From assembly GCF_024362405.1 (NCBI RefSeq), contig NZ_CP101454.1, positions 3,938,299-4,002,298 on the forward strand: DNA of 64,000 nucleotides, given 5' to 3'. This stretch comes from Halorarius litoreus. GTDB lineage: Archaea > Halobacteriota > Halobacteria > Halobacteriales > Haloarculaceae. Below the pieces are notes generated by a model. It saw only the letters and a list, made by a program, of their open reading frames with translations. It was not told where the DNA came from and searched no databases. Positions 1 through 8,272 of the stretch are shown here, piece by piece (position 1 is the stretch's first letter; each line of letters opens with the position of its first letter). The position numbers and the translations under genes are program-made.

Positions 1-527
1 GAGATCATCCCGATGAACGACGCGATACCGAGCGTCTTGGCGCTGTCCGGGATGGCCGGCGGTCCGCCACCACCACCCCCACCGCCGCCCGCGTCGGCGC
101 TGACCGTGATGGTGGCCTCCATCCCGGCGCCGACGTGCGGCTGGCAGAAGTAGGCGTACTCGCCTTCGGTCTCGAACGTGTGACTGTGCTCGTGGCCCGT
201 ATCGTACGTCGTGTCGGCACCGCCCTCGGTGCCTTCCCAGTTGGCACCCTCGGGCTGCGAGTCGACGACGATGTTGTGGAAGTCGGACTCCCAGACGAAG
301 TTGACCGTCGTTCCGGGAGCGATCTCCAGGTCCGCAGGCTCGAAGGTGAGGTTGCCACCGGGGCCGACAGCGACTTCTTCGGTGGGGCCGCCCGACGAGC
401 CGCCGGAGTCCGTCTCGTTACCCTCCTGGCCCGCGGCGGTCCCGGCCGCGGCCGTCGCGGCCGCCGTGCCGGTGGCCGCCCGAAGGAAGCCACGCCGACT
501 GACCGACGATGTGTCGTCCGCACTCAT
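1..527 (-). CDS. halocyanin-like blue copper protein, C-terminus cut by window edge
   Basis: Small blue copper (plastocyanin/halocyanin fold) electron carrier, exported and probably membrane-held. The 175 visible residues begin with a Tat signal (SRRGFLR, about residues 10-16) and an Ala-rich segment. The copper-binding set is complete: His84 (DFHN), Cys128, His131 and Met136 (FCQPH, AGM). A poly-Gly linker follows, and the last visible residues look like the start of a membrane helix, as in the second halocyanin at 9501-10061, which has the same architecture. The start ATG at 525-527 precedes the Tat motif directly. The 3' end lies outside the window. Confidence 0.9.
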   Translation of the reverse strand, partial: MSADDTSSVSRRGFLRAATGTAAATAAAGTAAGQEGNETDSGGSSGGPTEEVAVGPGGNLTFEPADLEIAPGTTVNFVWESDFHNIVVDSQPEGANWEGTEGGADTTYDTGHEHSHTFETEGEYAYFCQPHVGAGMEATITVSADAGGGGGGGGGPPAIPDSAKTLGIASFIGMI

Positions 528-578
528 GATTCGGTGTTGGGAGCACCCGCCCCTGAAGGTTCCGCTTTGCCGGCCGCG

Positions 579-1640
579 CTACAGCGAGTAGTCGAACGTG
601 CCGGTCTCGGTTTCGAGGAACGCCACCAGGAGGTCGAGACACGCCTGCACGTCGGCGTGGTGGACGCTCTCGGTCGGCGTGTGGAGATACCGCGTCGGGA
701 AGGAGATGGCCCCGGCGGGCTTCGCGCCGCCCGCAAACTGGATGCCGGCGGTGTCGGTCCCTCCAGAGGGAAGAATCTCGGGCTGGTGGGTGATGTCGCG
801 CTCGTCGGCGACCCGCCGGAGCCGGCGGGTCACCTTCGGGTTCGTGATGGCTGAGGAGTCCTTCAGTTTGATGCCGGCGCCCTCGCCGAGCGTCGTGACG
901 TACTCGCCGGCTTTGAACCCAGGCACGTCGTTGGCGACGGTCGTGTCGATTCCGAGCGCGAGGTCGGCGTCGACGTCGACACCCAGCGCCTTCGCCCCTC
1001 GGAGCCCGACCTCCTCCTGCACCGTGGCGGCGAAGTGGATGGTCACCTCGGGGTCGGTGATGGCTCGTGCAGCCTCGACGAGTGCGAACACCGACACGCG
1101 GTTGTCTATCGACTTCCCGTTGATGTGCTCGCCCAGCAGTTCGGTCCGCTGGCGCGTCGTCACGAGGTCGCCGACCGACACCTGCTCGGCGACGGTCTCG
1201 GCGTCGAGCCCGAGGTCGACGTGGACGTCCTCGACCTCGGCTTTCTTCTCCAGGTCCTCCTCATCCATCGTGTGGGGTGGGGGGCTCCCGATGACGCCCG
1301 GCAGGTCCCCATCCTCGGTGTGGACGGTGACTCGCTGGGCTTTCAGGATGCGTGGGTCCCAGCCGCCGAGCGCGTCGAGTTGCAGAAACCCCTCGTCGGT
1401 GACGTGTCTGACCATGAATCCGATCTCGTCCATGTGCGCAGCGACGATGACCGAGTAGTCCGTCTCGCCCCCGATGGTGCCGACGACGTTCCCCATTCCG
1501 TCGGTGTGTAGCGAGTCGACCTCCGGTTCGAGTTCCCGGCGGACGATATCCCGGATGCGGTCCTCGTAGCCCGGGACACCGCTCGTCTCTGTCAGCTCTA
1601 CGAGGAGGTCGTAATCGAACTCGAGGTCCGCTATGTCCAT
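579..1640 (-). CDS. M42 family metallopeptidase (glutamyl/tetrahedral aminopeptidase type)
   Basis: Cytosolic di-metal aminopeptidase or cellulase-like M42 peptidase that trims peptides. It is 353 residues, usual for the family. Metal and catalytic residues are in place: His69 in AAHMDEIG, Asp179 in SIDNR, Glu209/Glu210 in VQEEVG, Asp232 in GIDTT, and His320 near the C-terminus in RYLHTP. The start chosen is ATG at 1638-1640 (MDIADLEF). The upstream open frame overlaps the diphosphate synthase gene and looks non-coding. It lies 55 bp downstream of that gene on the same strand, so the two may be co-transcribed. The exact peptide substrate is not readable from sequence. Confidence 0.93.
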   Translation of the reverse strand: MDIADLEFDYDLLVELTETSGVPGYEDRIRDIVRRELEPEVDSLHTDGMGNVVGTIGGETDYSVIVAAHMDEIGFMVRHVTDEGFLQLDALGGWDPRILKAQRVTVHTEDGDLPGVIGSPPPHTMDEEDLEKKAEVEDVHVDLGLDAETVAEQVSVGDLVTTRQRTELLGEHINGKSIDNRVSVFALVEAARAITDPEVTIHFAATVQEEVGLRGAKALGVDVDADLALGIDTTVANDVPGFKAGEYVTTLGEGAGIKLKDSSAITNPKVTRRLRRVADERDITHQPEILPSGGTDTAGIQFAGGAKPAGAISFPTRYLHTPTESVHHADVQACLDLLVAFLETETGTFDYSL

Positions 1641-1695
1641 GTTCGCGTTCCGGGAGCCGCGGATATAAGCGATGGCGGTCGCGGACCCAGGAGAA

Positions 1696-2757
1696 CTAGA
1701 CGTTCCGGTCCACGACGTACCGCGTGAACTCGGCCAGTTGCTCGGCGTTCTCCGCGTGGATGTCGGCCGTGTCGAGGTGATCGCGGGCGGTCGCCGCCAG
1801 TTCGAGTGCCGTCTCGCGGGCGTACGCGACGGAGCCAGCTTCGCGCATGATGTCGATGGCTTCCAGCACCTCCTCGTCCGTGTTCTCGTCGCTCCAGAGG
1901 ATGGCTTCCAGGCGGGCGACGTCCTCGGCGGGCGCGTGGTCGGCGGCGTGGATGGCCATGAGCGTCTTCTTCCCCTCCCGGATGTCGTTGCCCATCCCCT
2001 TGCCGAACGCGCCGCCGTGGTCGGCCGCGTGCTCGACGTCGAGGATGTCGTCGGCGATCTGGAACGCGATGGACATGTGTTCGGCGTAGTCGGCGACCGC
2101 GCGCTCCTCGCTCCGGCTGTCGGTGATGATGGCTGCGAGCCGCGCGACGATGCGCCCGAGACAGCCGGTCTTGCAGGCACACATCTCGAGGTAGCGCGTC
2201 TCGTCGACGCGAATCTCGGGCTCGTTGTGCCAGTAGATGTCCATTCCCTGCCCGAGATGCGTGCGATTCAGTTCGTGCATCAGCATCTCGTAGGCCGCCA
2301 GACGGGTCTCCGCGTCGAGGTCGCCGGGGTTGCGGGTGATGACCTTCAGCGGCAGGAAGTACATCGCGTTGCCCGCGTTGAGCGCCACGTCGACGCCGTG
2401 GTCGTGGTGCAAGGCAGGGTCGCCGCGACGCATCGTCGCGCCGTCTTCCACGTCGTCGACGATGATGGTGCCGTTGTGGAGGATCTCGGGGATGCAGGCG
2501 TAGGGGAGGTACTCGTGGGGGTCCTCGCCGAACCCCTCGATAAGGAGGAGACAGACGATGGCGCGCCACCGCTTGCCGCCGCGGTCGAGCAGTTCCCAGA
2601 TGGGGTCCGAGAGCGCGTGCTGGACCGAGACCGGGTCGTAGGCGTACGAGGGCTCACCGAAGAAGTCGGCGAGGTAGGCGTCGTCGATCTCGCGGGGAAG
2701 CAGGTCGGCGATGGCGTCATCGACGACGGGCCGCCACTGCTCGAGTACCTCGCGCAT
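1696..2757 (-). CDS. idsA: polyprenyl (geranylgeranyl/farnesyl) diphosphate synthase
   Basis: Trans-isoprenyl diphosphate synthase, making the C15/C20 prenyl diphosphates needed for archaeal ether lipids, carotenoids and quinones by adding isopentenyl diphosphate to allylic primers. It has 353 residues. The first Asp-rich motif DDVED is at 101-105 and the second, DDILD, at 236-240. GGKRWR near residue 60 is the conserved isopentenyl diphosphate binding segment. The ATG at 2755-2757 (MREVLEQW) is preferred because translation upstream of it is Arg/Ser-rich and unlike a haloarchaeal protein. Chain length (C15 or C20) cannot be settled by eye; the assignment to an idsA-type gene is by family only. 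Confidence 0.92.
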   Translation of the reverse strand: MREVLEQWRPVVDDAIADLLPREIDDAYLADFFGEPSYAYDPVSVQHALSDPIWELLDRGGKRWRAIVCLLLIEGFGEDPHEYLPYACIPEILHNGTIIVDDVEDGATMRRGDPALHHDHGVDVALNAGNAMYFLPLKVITRNPGDLDAETRLAAYEMLMHELNRTHLGQGMDIYWHNEPEIRVDETRYLEMCACKTGCLGRIVARLAAIITDSRSEERAVADYAEHMSIAFQIADDILDVEHAADHGGAFGKGMGNDIREGKKTLMAIHAADHAPAEDVARLEAILWSDENTDEEVLEAIDIMREAGSVAYARETALELAATARDHLDTADIHAENAEQLAEFTRYVVDRNV

Positions 2758-2802
2758 GTTCCGTGCGTGGCCGGGGGGGAGTAAAACGCTTGCGAGGAAC
2801 GG

Positions 2803-2945
2803 GTGGCTCGACCGACGGGAGAGCCACCAGTTTGCGAACGGGGAGGAACGAAGTGAGCGACACGCGAGCAGCGTGGCTCGACCACAGAGAGTGACAAATA
2901 GCGAACGGGGACCGGAGGGACCCGTGAGCAGCGCGGCCAAACCCC
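2803..2945. repeat. degenerate repeat modules rich in inverted repeats, intergenic
   Basis: The 240-bp gap between the divergent idsA-type and M28 genes holds related modules. GTGGCTCGACC occurs at 2803 and 2873, each followed by GCGAACGGGGA and then AGCAGCG; a weaker third head (GCGCGGCCAAACC) starts near 2931. GTGGCTC at 2803 can pair with GAGCCAC at 2821. No reading frame in the gap looks like a protein. The modules lie between two divergent promoters. Confidence 0.6.
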
Positions 2946-2997
2946 TTCGGCGCAAATATTACGAAACCACTATCCCAGCGGCGGACGCCCCACGCAC

Positions 2998-4302
2998 ATG
3001 CGCTGGATCGGCGATACCTTCACCTCCGACGTCGGCTGGAGTCACCTCGAGACGCTCGTAGACATCGGCGACCGAATGGCCGGGTCTGCGGGCGAGCGGG
3101 CGGCCGCAGAAGCGACCCGCGACGCACTCGCCGACTACACCGACGAGGCGTGGCTCGACGAGTTCGAGATCCAGGGGTGGACGCGCGGCTCCTCGGCAGT
3201 CGAGTTCGACGGCGAGTCGCTGGAGAGCATCGCGCTCCCCCGCTCGCCGTCGGGTGACGTGACTGCCGAGTTCGCCGACCTCGGGTACGGCCTCCCGATC
3301 GACTTCGAGGAGACTGACGTCGAGGGGAAGGTCGTGATGTGTGCCTCGAACGTCCCCAGCTGGTACGACCGGTTCGTCCACCGACGCGAGAAGTACTATC
3401 ACGCGGTCGAGGGCGGTGCGGCGGCGTTCGTGTTCCGGAACCACGTCGAGGGCTGTCTCGCCCCGACCGGGAGCGTCGGCACCGAGGCGCGGCCAATCGG
3501 TGAGATTCCGGCGGTCGGCGTCTCGAAGGAGGTGGGCGCGCGACTCGGCCGCGTCCCCGACGGCACGGAGGTGAGCGTCCGCGTCGACGCGGACGTCCAC
3601 GACGCGACGTCACAGAACGTCCACGCGACGCTCGGCCCGGACACCGACACGCGCGTCCTCGTCACCTCGCACGTCGACGCGCACGACATCGCCGAGGGGG
3701 CGATGGACAACGGCGCGGGCACCGCGATGGTGGTCGAACTGGCCCGCGCGCTCGCCGCGAGAGCGGACGAACTCGAGACGGGCGTGGAGTTCGTCGCGTT
3801 CGGTGCCGAAGAGGTCGGCCTGGAGGGGTCAGCGTATCTCGCTGACGCGGTCGACCCCGAGACCGTAAAGGTCGTCGTCAACAACGACGGCGTCGTCCGG
3901 GGGCGCGACCTCGCGGCCTACACCCACGGCTTCCCCGAGCTCCGGGCCGCCGTCGAGCGGGTCGCCGACCGACTCGACCAGCCCGTCTCGGTGAACCCGA
4001 ACCACGGCCCGCACAGCGACCACTGGTCGTTCGTGGCGGGCGGGGTCCCCGGGTATCAGGTCCACGCCGAGACGGGTGACGAGGGGCGTGGCTGGGGCCA
4101 CACCCGGGCGGACACGCTCGACAAACTGGAGAAGCGGAACCTCCGCGAGTCGGCCATCGTCCTCACCGAACTGGTCGTCGACCTCGCGCGCGAGTCGGTC
4201 GCCATCGACCACCGTGACCCCGACGCCATCGCTCGCGAACTTGAACAGCAAGACCTCGCCGCGGGGATGAAAGTCACCGGTGACTGGCCGTTCGACGACT
4301 GA
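2998..4302 (+). CDS. M28 family zinc peptidase
   Basis: Aminopeptidase of the M28 (Zn-peptidase) family, 434 residues. The C-terminal catalytic domain shows the co-catalytic zinc ligands in order: His225 (SHVDAH), Asp237 (MDNGAG), the base pair Glu271-Glu272 (GAEEVGLEGS), Asp297 (NNDG) and a C-terminal His in WGHTRADT. The region about 70-210 resembles the inserted PA-like domain of many M28 enzymes. No signal peptide is visible, so a cytosolic role in peptide turnover is likely. It is divergent from the idsA-type gene. Substrate unknown. Confidence 0.9.
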   Translation: MRWIGDTFTSDVGWSHLETLVDIGDRMAGSAGERAAAEATRDALADYTDEAWLDEFEIQGWTRGSSAVEFDGESLESIALPRSPSGDVTAEFADLGYGLPIDFEETDVEGKVVMCASNVPSWYDRFVHRREKYYHAVEGGAAAFVFRNHVEGCLAPTGSVGTEARPIGEIPAVGVSKEVGARLGRVPDGTEVSVRVDADVHDATSQNVHATLGPDTDTRVLVTSHVDAHDIAEGAMDNGAGTAMVVELARALAARADELETGVEFVAFGAEEVGLEGSAYLADAVDPETVKVVVNNDGVVRGRDLAAYTHGFPELRAAVERVADRLDQPVSVNPNHGPHSDHWSFVAGGVPGYQVHAETGDEGRGWGHTRADTLDKLEKRNLRESAIVLTELVVDLARESVAIDHRDPDAIARELEQQDLAAGMKVTGDWPFDD

Positions 4303-4305
4303 ACG

Positions 4306-4593
4306 TCAGTCGATCGCGACGGTGCCGTCGCTGGACACGACGACCTGCCAGCCCGCCGTCTCGAAGTTGAGCCGCCACGACGCCCCCGTCCGTTGCGTGT
4401 GGCGGTAGAGCGTCTCGAGCGCGTCCCCGTCGATCGCGTCGTAGAGGTCCTCGTCGAGTTCGGTCACGTCGACGCCCTCGGCCCTCGCCACCGCCTCCGC
4501 GACGTGCGTGCTGAGCGGTTCGGTCCCGTCTGCCGTCACGTGTACTTCGTAGTCGTCCCCGAACTCGGCCGATGTCTGAGTCACCTCTGCCAT
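4306..4593 (-). CDS. small HalOD1-type output-domain protein
   Basis: Protein of 95 residues resembling the haloarchaeal HalOD1 output domain found alone or at the end of signalling proteins. The recognisable core is PLSTHVAEAVARAEGVDVTE, then an acidic LYDAIDGDAL segment and a C-terminal strand pair ending VVSSDGTVAID. The function of HalOD1 is unknown. The ATG at 4591-4593 is chosen because a CATATCAC element is centred about 25 bp upstream, fitting a leaderless transcript; ATG 4605 is an alternative. It converges on the M28 peptidase gene with a 3-bp gap. Confidence 0.75.
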   Translation of the reverse strand: MAEVTQTSAEFGDDYEVHVTADGTEPLSTHVAEAVARAEGVDVTELDEDLYDAIDGDALETLYRHTQRTGASWRLNFETAGWQVVVSSDGTVAID

Positions 4594-4692
4594 ACGCCGT
4601 GACATTGTCTCCAAGTGATATGAACGTTCGTCAGACGGACGGCAGACGCACGCGTCGGTCGGTCACGAGCGATGGAGAAGACGGCAGCCGGC

Positions 4693-5133
4693 TTAGACGA
4701 TGCCGTTCCAGACCGGGGCGATGATGAAGAACAGCGTCTGGTACGAGATGTACAGCAGTGCGAGCACCGACGCGGCGATTGCGCCCTTGGGGCGGTCGAG
4801 GTCGACGCCGCGGCGGACCTCCACCTGCCGGGACTCGAACTCGAAGAGGTCGGTGACGAACACGCCGAGGAACAGCGCGGCGAACACCAGCCCACCGTGC
4901 TGGTGGACCGTCAGGTAGTAGAACGAGCCGACGACGAGCAGGAAGTTGGTGCCGACGCGCAGTGGGTGGCGCGTGAGGTTCTTCCAGTCGCCGCTCTCTG
5001 CCTGCTGTTGGTGCTGTCGGAACTCGAGGACCCGCGCGAACATGTTGACCAGCAGCAGGGCCAACAGGACGTACGCGATGTACGGGGCGAGGATCGCGTC
5101 GATGGGGCCGAACAGCGACACGAAGGGTTCCAT
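4693..5133 (-). CDS. haloarchaeal membrane protein of the cytochrome b cluster (DUF7313-like)
   Basis: Protein of 146 residues with about four hydrophobic segments (roughly 13-33, 62-80, 84-97 and 122-142) and an acidic/basic loop between the third and fourth. No catalytic motif is visible. From memory, proteins like this (carried as DUF7313) recur next to haloarchaeal cytochrome b/Rieske genes, but their role is unknown. ATG 5131-5133 is preferred over the upstream GTG at 5142, because a TATA-like ATTAAG at 5158-5161 lies about 27 bp ahead of it. Confidence 0.8.
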   Translation of the reverse strand: MEPFVSLFGPIDAILAPYIAYVLLALLLVNMFARVLEFRQHQQQAESGDWKNLTRHPLRVGTNFLLVVGSFYYLTVHQHGGLVFAALFLGVFVTDLFEFESRQVEVRRGVDLDRPKGAIAASVLALLYISYQTLFFIIAPVWNGIV

Positions 5134-5194
5134 ACTCGTCACTCTGCACCTAACCCATTAAGAGCTTTCCAATTCAGGTGCCGACTCGCCGCGG

Positions 5195-5941
5195 TCACCC
5201 GAACACGTCGTAGCTCTCGGGGACGACGGCGACCGGAAGCGAGCCGTCGCGGTCGATCCGAACCGTCTCCCCGTGCGCGACCGTTCCCGTCGCCCGGTCG
5301 TCCGCGAGCAGTTCGACGGGCGTCTCGTCCCGCTCGACGGCGAGTTCGAGCCCGTCCATCGGCACGACCCAGCTGTCCTGGTCCGTCGCGAACGGCGAGA
5401 CGGGGACGACGGTGAGCACCCTCGCCGCAGGGTGTGTTACCGGCGCGTCGCACGCGCGCGCGTACCCCTGTGAACCGGCGGGGGTGGCGACGAGCACGCC
5501 GTCGGCGCGGAACCGGTCGACGAGTTCGCCGTGGCTCCGAACCGTGTACTCCGAGATGCGCGCCGGCTCGGCAGTCACGAGCATCACGTCCTGCAGCGCG
5601 CGAGCCGACCCGATCGCGGACTGCACATCGAGCACCGGATAGTCGACGGGTTCGAACGCGCCATTCACGAGTCGGTCGACGGCCGGTTCGACGGCCATCC
5701 CGGGCACCGACCGGACGGCACGCCCGGCCTCGACGGGGAGCGTCGGGGCGGTGATACCCGCACGGACCACGTCGAGGAGGGCGGCCTCGCCGATAGCGAC
5801 CACGAGCGACGGATCCGTCTCGGCGACCGTCCGGGCGTCGCCGACGGCGGGGCGCCCGCCGACCGCCTCGATGGCCTCGACCACGGCGGGGTGGTCACCG
5901 ACCACGCCGACCGCCCTGCCCTCCGTTGGTCCGCTCATCAT
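5195..5941 (-). CDS. NAD kinase-like protein lacking the GGDG motif
   Basis: Member of the NAD(+)/NADH kinase (PpnK/NadK) superfamily, 248 residues. The second conserved block is clear (DGVLVATPAGSQGYA, about 148-161, matching the usual TPTGSTAY). The first block is not: where active kinases have GGDG, this protein reads VVAIGEAALLD (about 47-57). It may therefore be a paralogue with altered or no NADP-forming activity, for example a regulatory nucleotide sensor. It sits on the same strand between small genes of the cytochrome b cluster. ATGs at 5939-5941 and 5936-5938 are tandem. Confidence 0.8.
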   Translation of the reverse strand: MMSGPTEGRAVGVVGDHPAVVEAIEAVGGRPAVGDARTVAETDPSLVVAIGEAALLDVVRAGITAPTLPVEAGRAVRSVPGMAVEPAVDRLVNGAFEPVDYPVLDVQSAIGSARALQDVMLVTAEPARISEYTVRSHGELVDRFRADGVLVATPAGSQGYARACDAPVTHPAARVLTVVPVSPFATDQDSWVVPMDGLELAVERDETPVELLADDRATGTVAHGETVRIDRDGSLPVAVVPESYDVFG

Positions 5942-6021
5942 CGGTATCTCGCTCCCCCCCGGCAAAAGGGTGCGGGGTACGCGCTGCTCCGCCTGTGTGT
6001 GAGCACGAAGGAGAAGGGGGG

Positions 6022-6297
6022 TTACTCGGGGATTTCGGGCTCGCCGCGGTACGCCTCGGTCGCCTTCTTGTACGCCGGGATGAGCACCCAGAAGGTGATG
6101 GCGCCGAGGATGGCGAACCAGAAGAACGCGTCCTTCAGCACGAGGCCGAGCTGGTCGTACATGGTCCCCGAGGCCGTGGTCGCACCGGTGAGCTGTGCGC
6201 CCTCGAACGACGGCGTGTTGTACCAGCCGGCGAGGGTCATCCACGCGAGCCCCGCGGTGACGAGGATGCCGAGTCCCTTCGCGAATTCGTCAGCCAT
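6022..6297 (-). CDS. small membrane protein of the cytochrome b cluster (DUF7314-like)
   Basis: Protein of 91 residues with two hydrophobic helices (about 6-24 and 52-74) separated by a polar Thr/Gly-rich loop, and a charged C-terminus ending in PEIPE. It begins 10 bp after the DUF7315-like gene and is almost certainly in the respiratory operon. There are no cofactor-binding residues I can name. From memory the family is carried as DUF7314. It may be an accessory subunit of the bc-type complex, which is inference from position only. Confidence 0.8.
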   Translation of the reverse strand: MADEFAKGLGILVTAGLAWMTLAGWYNTPSFEGAQLTGATTASGTMYDQLGLVLKDAFFWFAILGAITFWVLIPAYKKATEAYRGEPEIPE

Positions 6298-6307
6298 TAC
6301 GCGAAAG

Positions 6308-6616
6308 TTAGTCAGCGCCATCTTTAGGCTTTCCCATTCCCTGAGCGCGGAAGCGAGTGGAGAAGGCGTAGGTCGCCGCCCCGAGTGCGATGCTTCCGAG
6401 CCCCAACAGCGCGAGCAGGACGTTCACGTCGTCGGGCGACGCCGTCGCCCGCTGTGTCGCCACGTCGAGGAGGATGAAGCCTGCGACGACGGCCACGACG
6501 GCGAACAGCGTCGAGAACACGGTGACGGCCTTGTACGCCTCGAGGGGGATCTCGACGTCGCGGCCGCTCGGGCCGTCGTCGGGCGACTCGGACGCCGGGG
6601 GCTCATCGTCGGACAT
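6308..6616 (-). CDS. small membrane protein of the cytochrome b cluster (DUF7315-like)
   Basis: Protein of 102 residues with an acidic N-terminal tail (about 1-25) and two hydrophobic helices (about 32-53 and 65-87), ending in a short basic/acidic tail. It lies between cytochrome b C-terminal subunit (gap about 47 bp upstream) and the DUF7314-like gene (10 bp downstream) on the same strand. No known motif. Start is ATG 6614-6616, with an adjacent in-frame GTG upstream. Role unknown; accessory subunit or assembly factor is a positional guess. Confidence 0.8.
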   Translation of the reverse strand: MSDDEPPASESPDDGPSGRDVEIPLEAYKAVTVFSTLFAVVAVVAGFILLDVATQRATASPDDVNVLLALLGLGSIALGAATYAFSTRFRAQGMGKPKDGAD

Positions 6617-6663
6617 CACGTACCAGAAGGGTCGCGGGGAACGTAAAACGCGCTACTTCGACG

Positions 6664-7434
6664 CTACTTCGGCGGCCGGAGCCGGTAGTAGCGACGGTTG
6701 AGCTCGAACATGTACCCCTCCCGCATCGACTTGAACACGGCGTAGCTGATGAAGCCCGCCACGAACGGGAGCAGGAACGTCAGGTCGAACAGCAGGTTCG
6801 AGTCCATCGGCAGCAGGTTCTTGACCGAGAGCGCGCTGATGGTGACCGCGAACACGACGCCGAAGACGCCGACCGCGGCCCAGAACGGCTGCTCGACGGG
6901 GCGACGCGCCGACCCCTTGTTGAGGAACGGCACGATGGCGATGAACCCGACGACGACCAGGTTCGCCAGCACACCGTACGTCCGGTCTGCGAGCAGCTTC
7001 TGACCGCCGAGCAGGCTCAGATCGGGGTTCAGCGGCCCGAGCTTGAGCAGGCCGAACGACCAGTAGAGATACCAGTCGGGCAGGATGATCGCGGGCGTGG
7101 ACGACGGGTTCGCCGGCGCGCCGATGTGCGGCGGCAGTGCCGCCGCCAGGAAGATGATCATTCCGGTGAAGAAGCTCGTCAAGGCGAGGTTCCGAATCAT
7201 CTCGTGGGGCCACGCCGGGAACGCGAGCACGTCGCGCTCGACGTAGTCGGACTCCATTCGGAGGTCCTGGTCCTCACGCCGGGAGCGCTCGAAGTACTCG
7301 TAAGTCAGCCGGGCGAGCCCCTCGGTGCGCTCCTTCCGCTCGAGCCACGTCGGGGTCTCGTCGTCCGGCGGAACGATACCGGTTCCGTCCGCCGCGATCT
7401 CCTTGTCCTCGTTGGGGTTGGTGTTGTCGCTCAT
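6664..7434 (-). CDS. cytochrome b C-terminal subunit (b6f subunit IV-like)
   Basis: C-terminal half of a split cytochrome b, 256 residues, in the quinol-oxidising bc-type complex of the membrane. The quinol-site signature appears as PDWYLYW (about residues 118-124), the counterpart of PEWY in other complexes. A long acidic N-terminal extension (about 1-75) precedes four membrane segments. It starts only 4 bp after the stop of the N-terminal subunit gene, so the two are translated together. The split into two proteins is typical of b6f-like and haloarchaeal complexes. Confidence 0.92.
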   Translation of the reverse strand: MSDNTNPNEDKEIAADGTGIVPPDDETPTWLERKERTEGLARLTYEYFERSRREDQDLRMESDYVERDVLAFPAWPHEMIRNLALTSFFTGMIIFLAAALPPHIGAPANPSSTPAIILPDWYLYWSFGLLKLGPLNPDLSLLGGQKLLADRTYGVLANLVVVGFIAIVPFLNKGSARRPVEQPFWAAVGVFGVVFAVTISALSVKNLLPMDSNLLFDLTFLLPFVAGFISYAVFKSMREGYMFELNRRYYRLRPPK

Positions 7435-7438
7435 GGTA

Positions 7439-8233
7439 TCAGTGCGGTTCCGCGATGCCCTGCATCCAGACGATGCCGATGTGGATCGCGATGAGAGCGG
7501 TCGTGATGAACGGCAGGAAGAACACGTGCAGGATGTACATCCGCTGCAGCGTGGCCTGACTCAGCGTGAACCCGCCGAACAACAGCTGTGCGACCCACTC
7601 GCCTGCCAGGGGTATCGAGAGGCTCATCTCGACGCCGATCTGGCCGGCCCAGAACGCGAGCTGGTCCCAGGGGAGCAGGTAGCCGGTGTACCCGAACACC
7701 ATCGTCAGCGAGATGAGGATGATGCCGAGAATCCAGTTGAGTTCGCGGGGCTCCTTGTACGCGCCCGTGAAGTAGACACGGAGCATGTGGAGGAACACCG
7801 CCGCGACCATCACCTGAGCGGACCAGCGGTGGAGGCTCCGAAGGAAGAAGCCGAACCGGAGGTCCGTCATGATGAACGTGATGGAGTTGTACGCGGTCGA
7901 GGGGTCACCCGTGGTAGCGGGCGAGTAGTAGAAGCCGAGGAGCGCACCCGATATCGCCGCCACGACGTACGCGATGGTACTGAAGCTGCCGAGCGCGTAG
8001 AGGGGGTACCAGTACCAGAACTTGTTGTCGAGGTTGTACTGTTCGGTGTGGCTCTTCGGCATCTGCATGTTGACCTTGTAGTAGAGGTCCTCGAGGATCT
8101 CGAGGTAGTCAACGATGCGCAGCCGCTTGTCCAGATACATCAGGACCGTGAGGTAGGTAGTCTCGACGGGCGTGAGGTCCCGCTCCTTCATCCACCCCTC
8201 GTGGTCGTGGTCGTCTTTGCGTTCGAGGCTCAT
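7439..8233 (-). CDS. cytochrome b N-terminal subunit (b6-like, di-heme)
   Basis: N-terminal half of cytochrome b, 264 residues, carrying the two b hemes. Two histidine pairs lie on two membrane helices: LHRW and FLHMLRVY on one, YILHVFF and IAIHIGIVW on the other, each pair 13-15 residues apart. GYLLPWDQ is the conserved segment of the quinol site. A charged N-terminus of about 75 residues precedes the first helix. Gene order Rieske - cyt b N - cyt b C is retained, with a 39-bp gap to the Rieske gene. Confidence 0.94.
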   Translation of the reverse strand: MSLERKDDHDHEGWMKERDLTPVETTYLTVLMYLDKRLRIVDYLEILEDLYYKVNMQMPKSHTEQYNLDNKFWYWYPLYALGSFSTIAYVVAAISGALLGFYYSPATTGDPSTAYNSITFIMTDLRFGFFLRSLHRWSAQVMVAAVFLHMLRVYFTGAYKEPRELNWILGIILISLTMVFGYTGYLLPWDQLAFWAGQIGVEMSLSIPLAGEWVAQLLFGGFTLSQATLQRMYILHVFFLPFITTALIAIHIGIVWMQGIAEPH

Positions 8234-8272
8234 TCGTTCCCCTCGTTGGTTGGTATACGGTCTCGCATGTGG

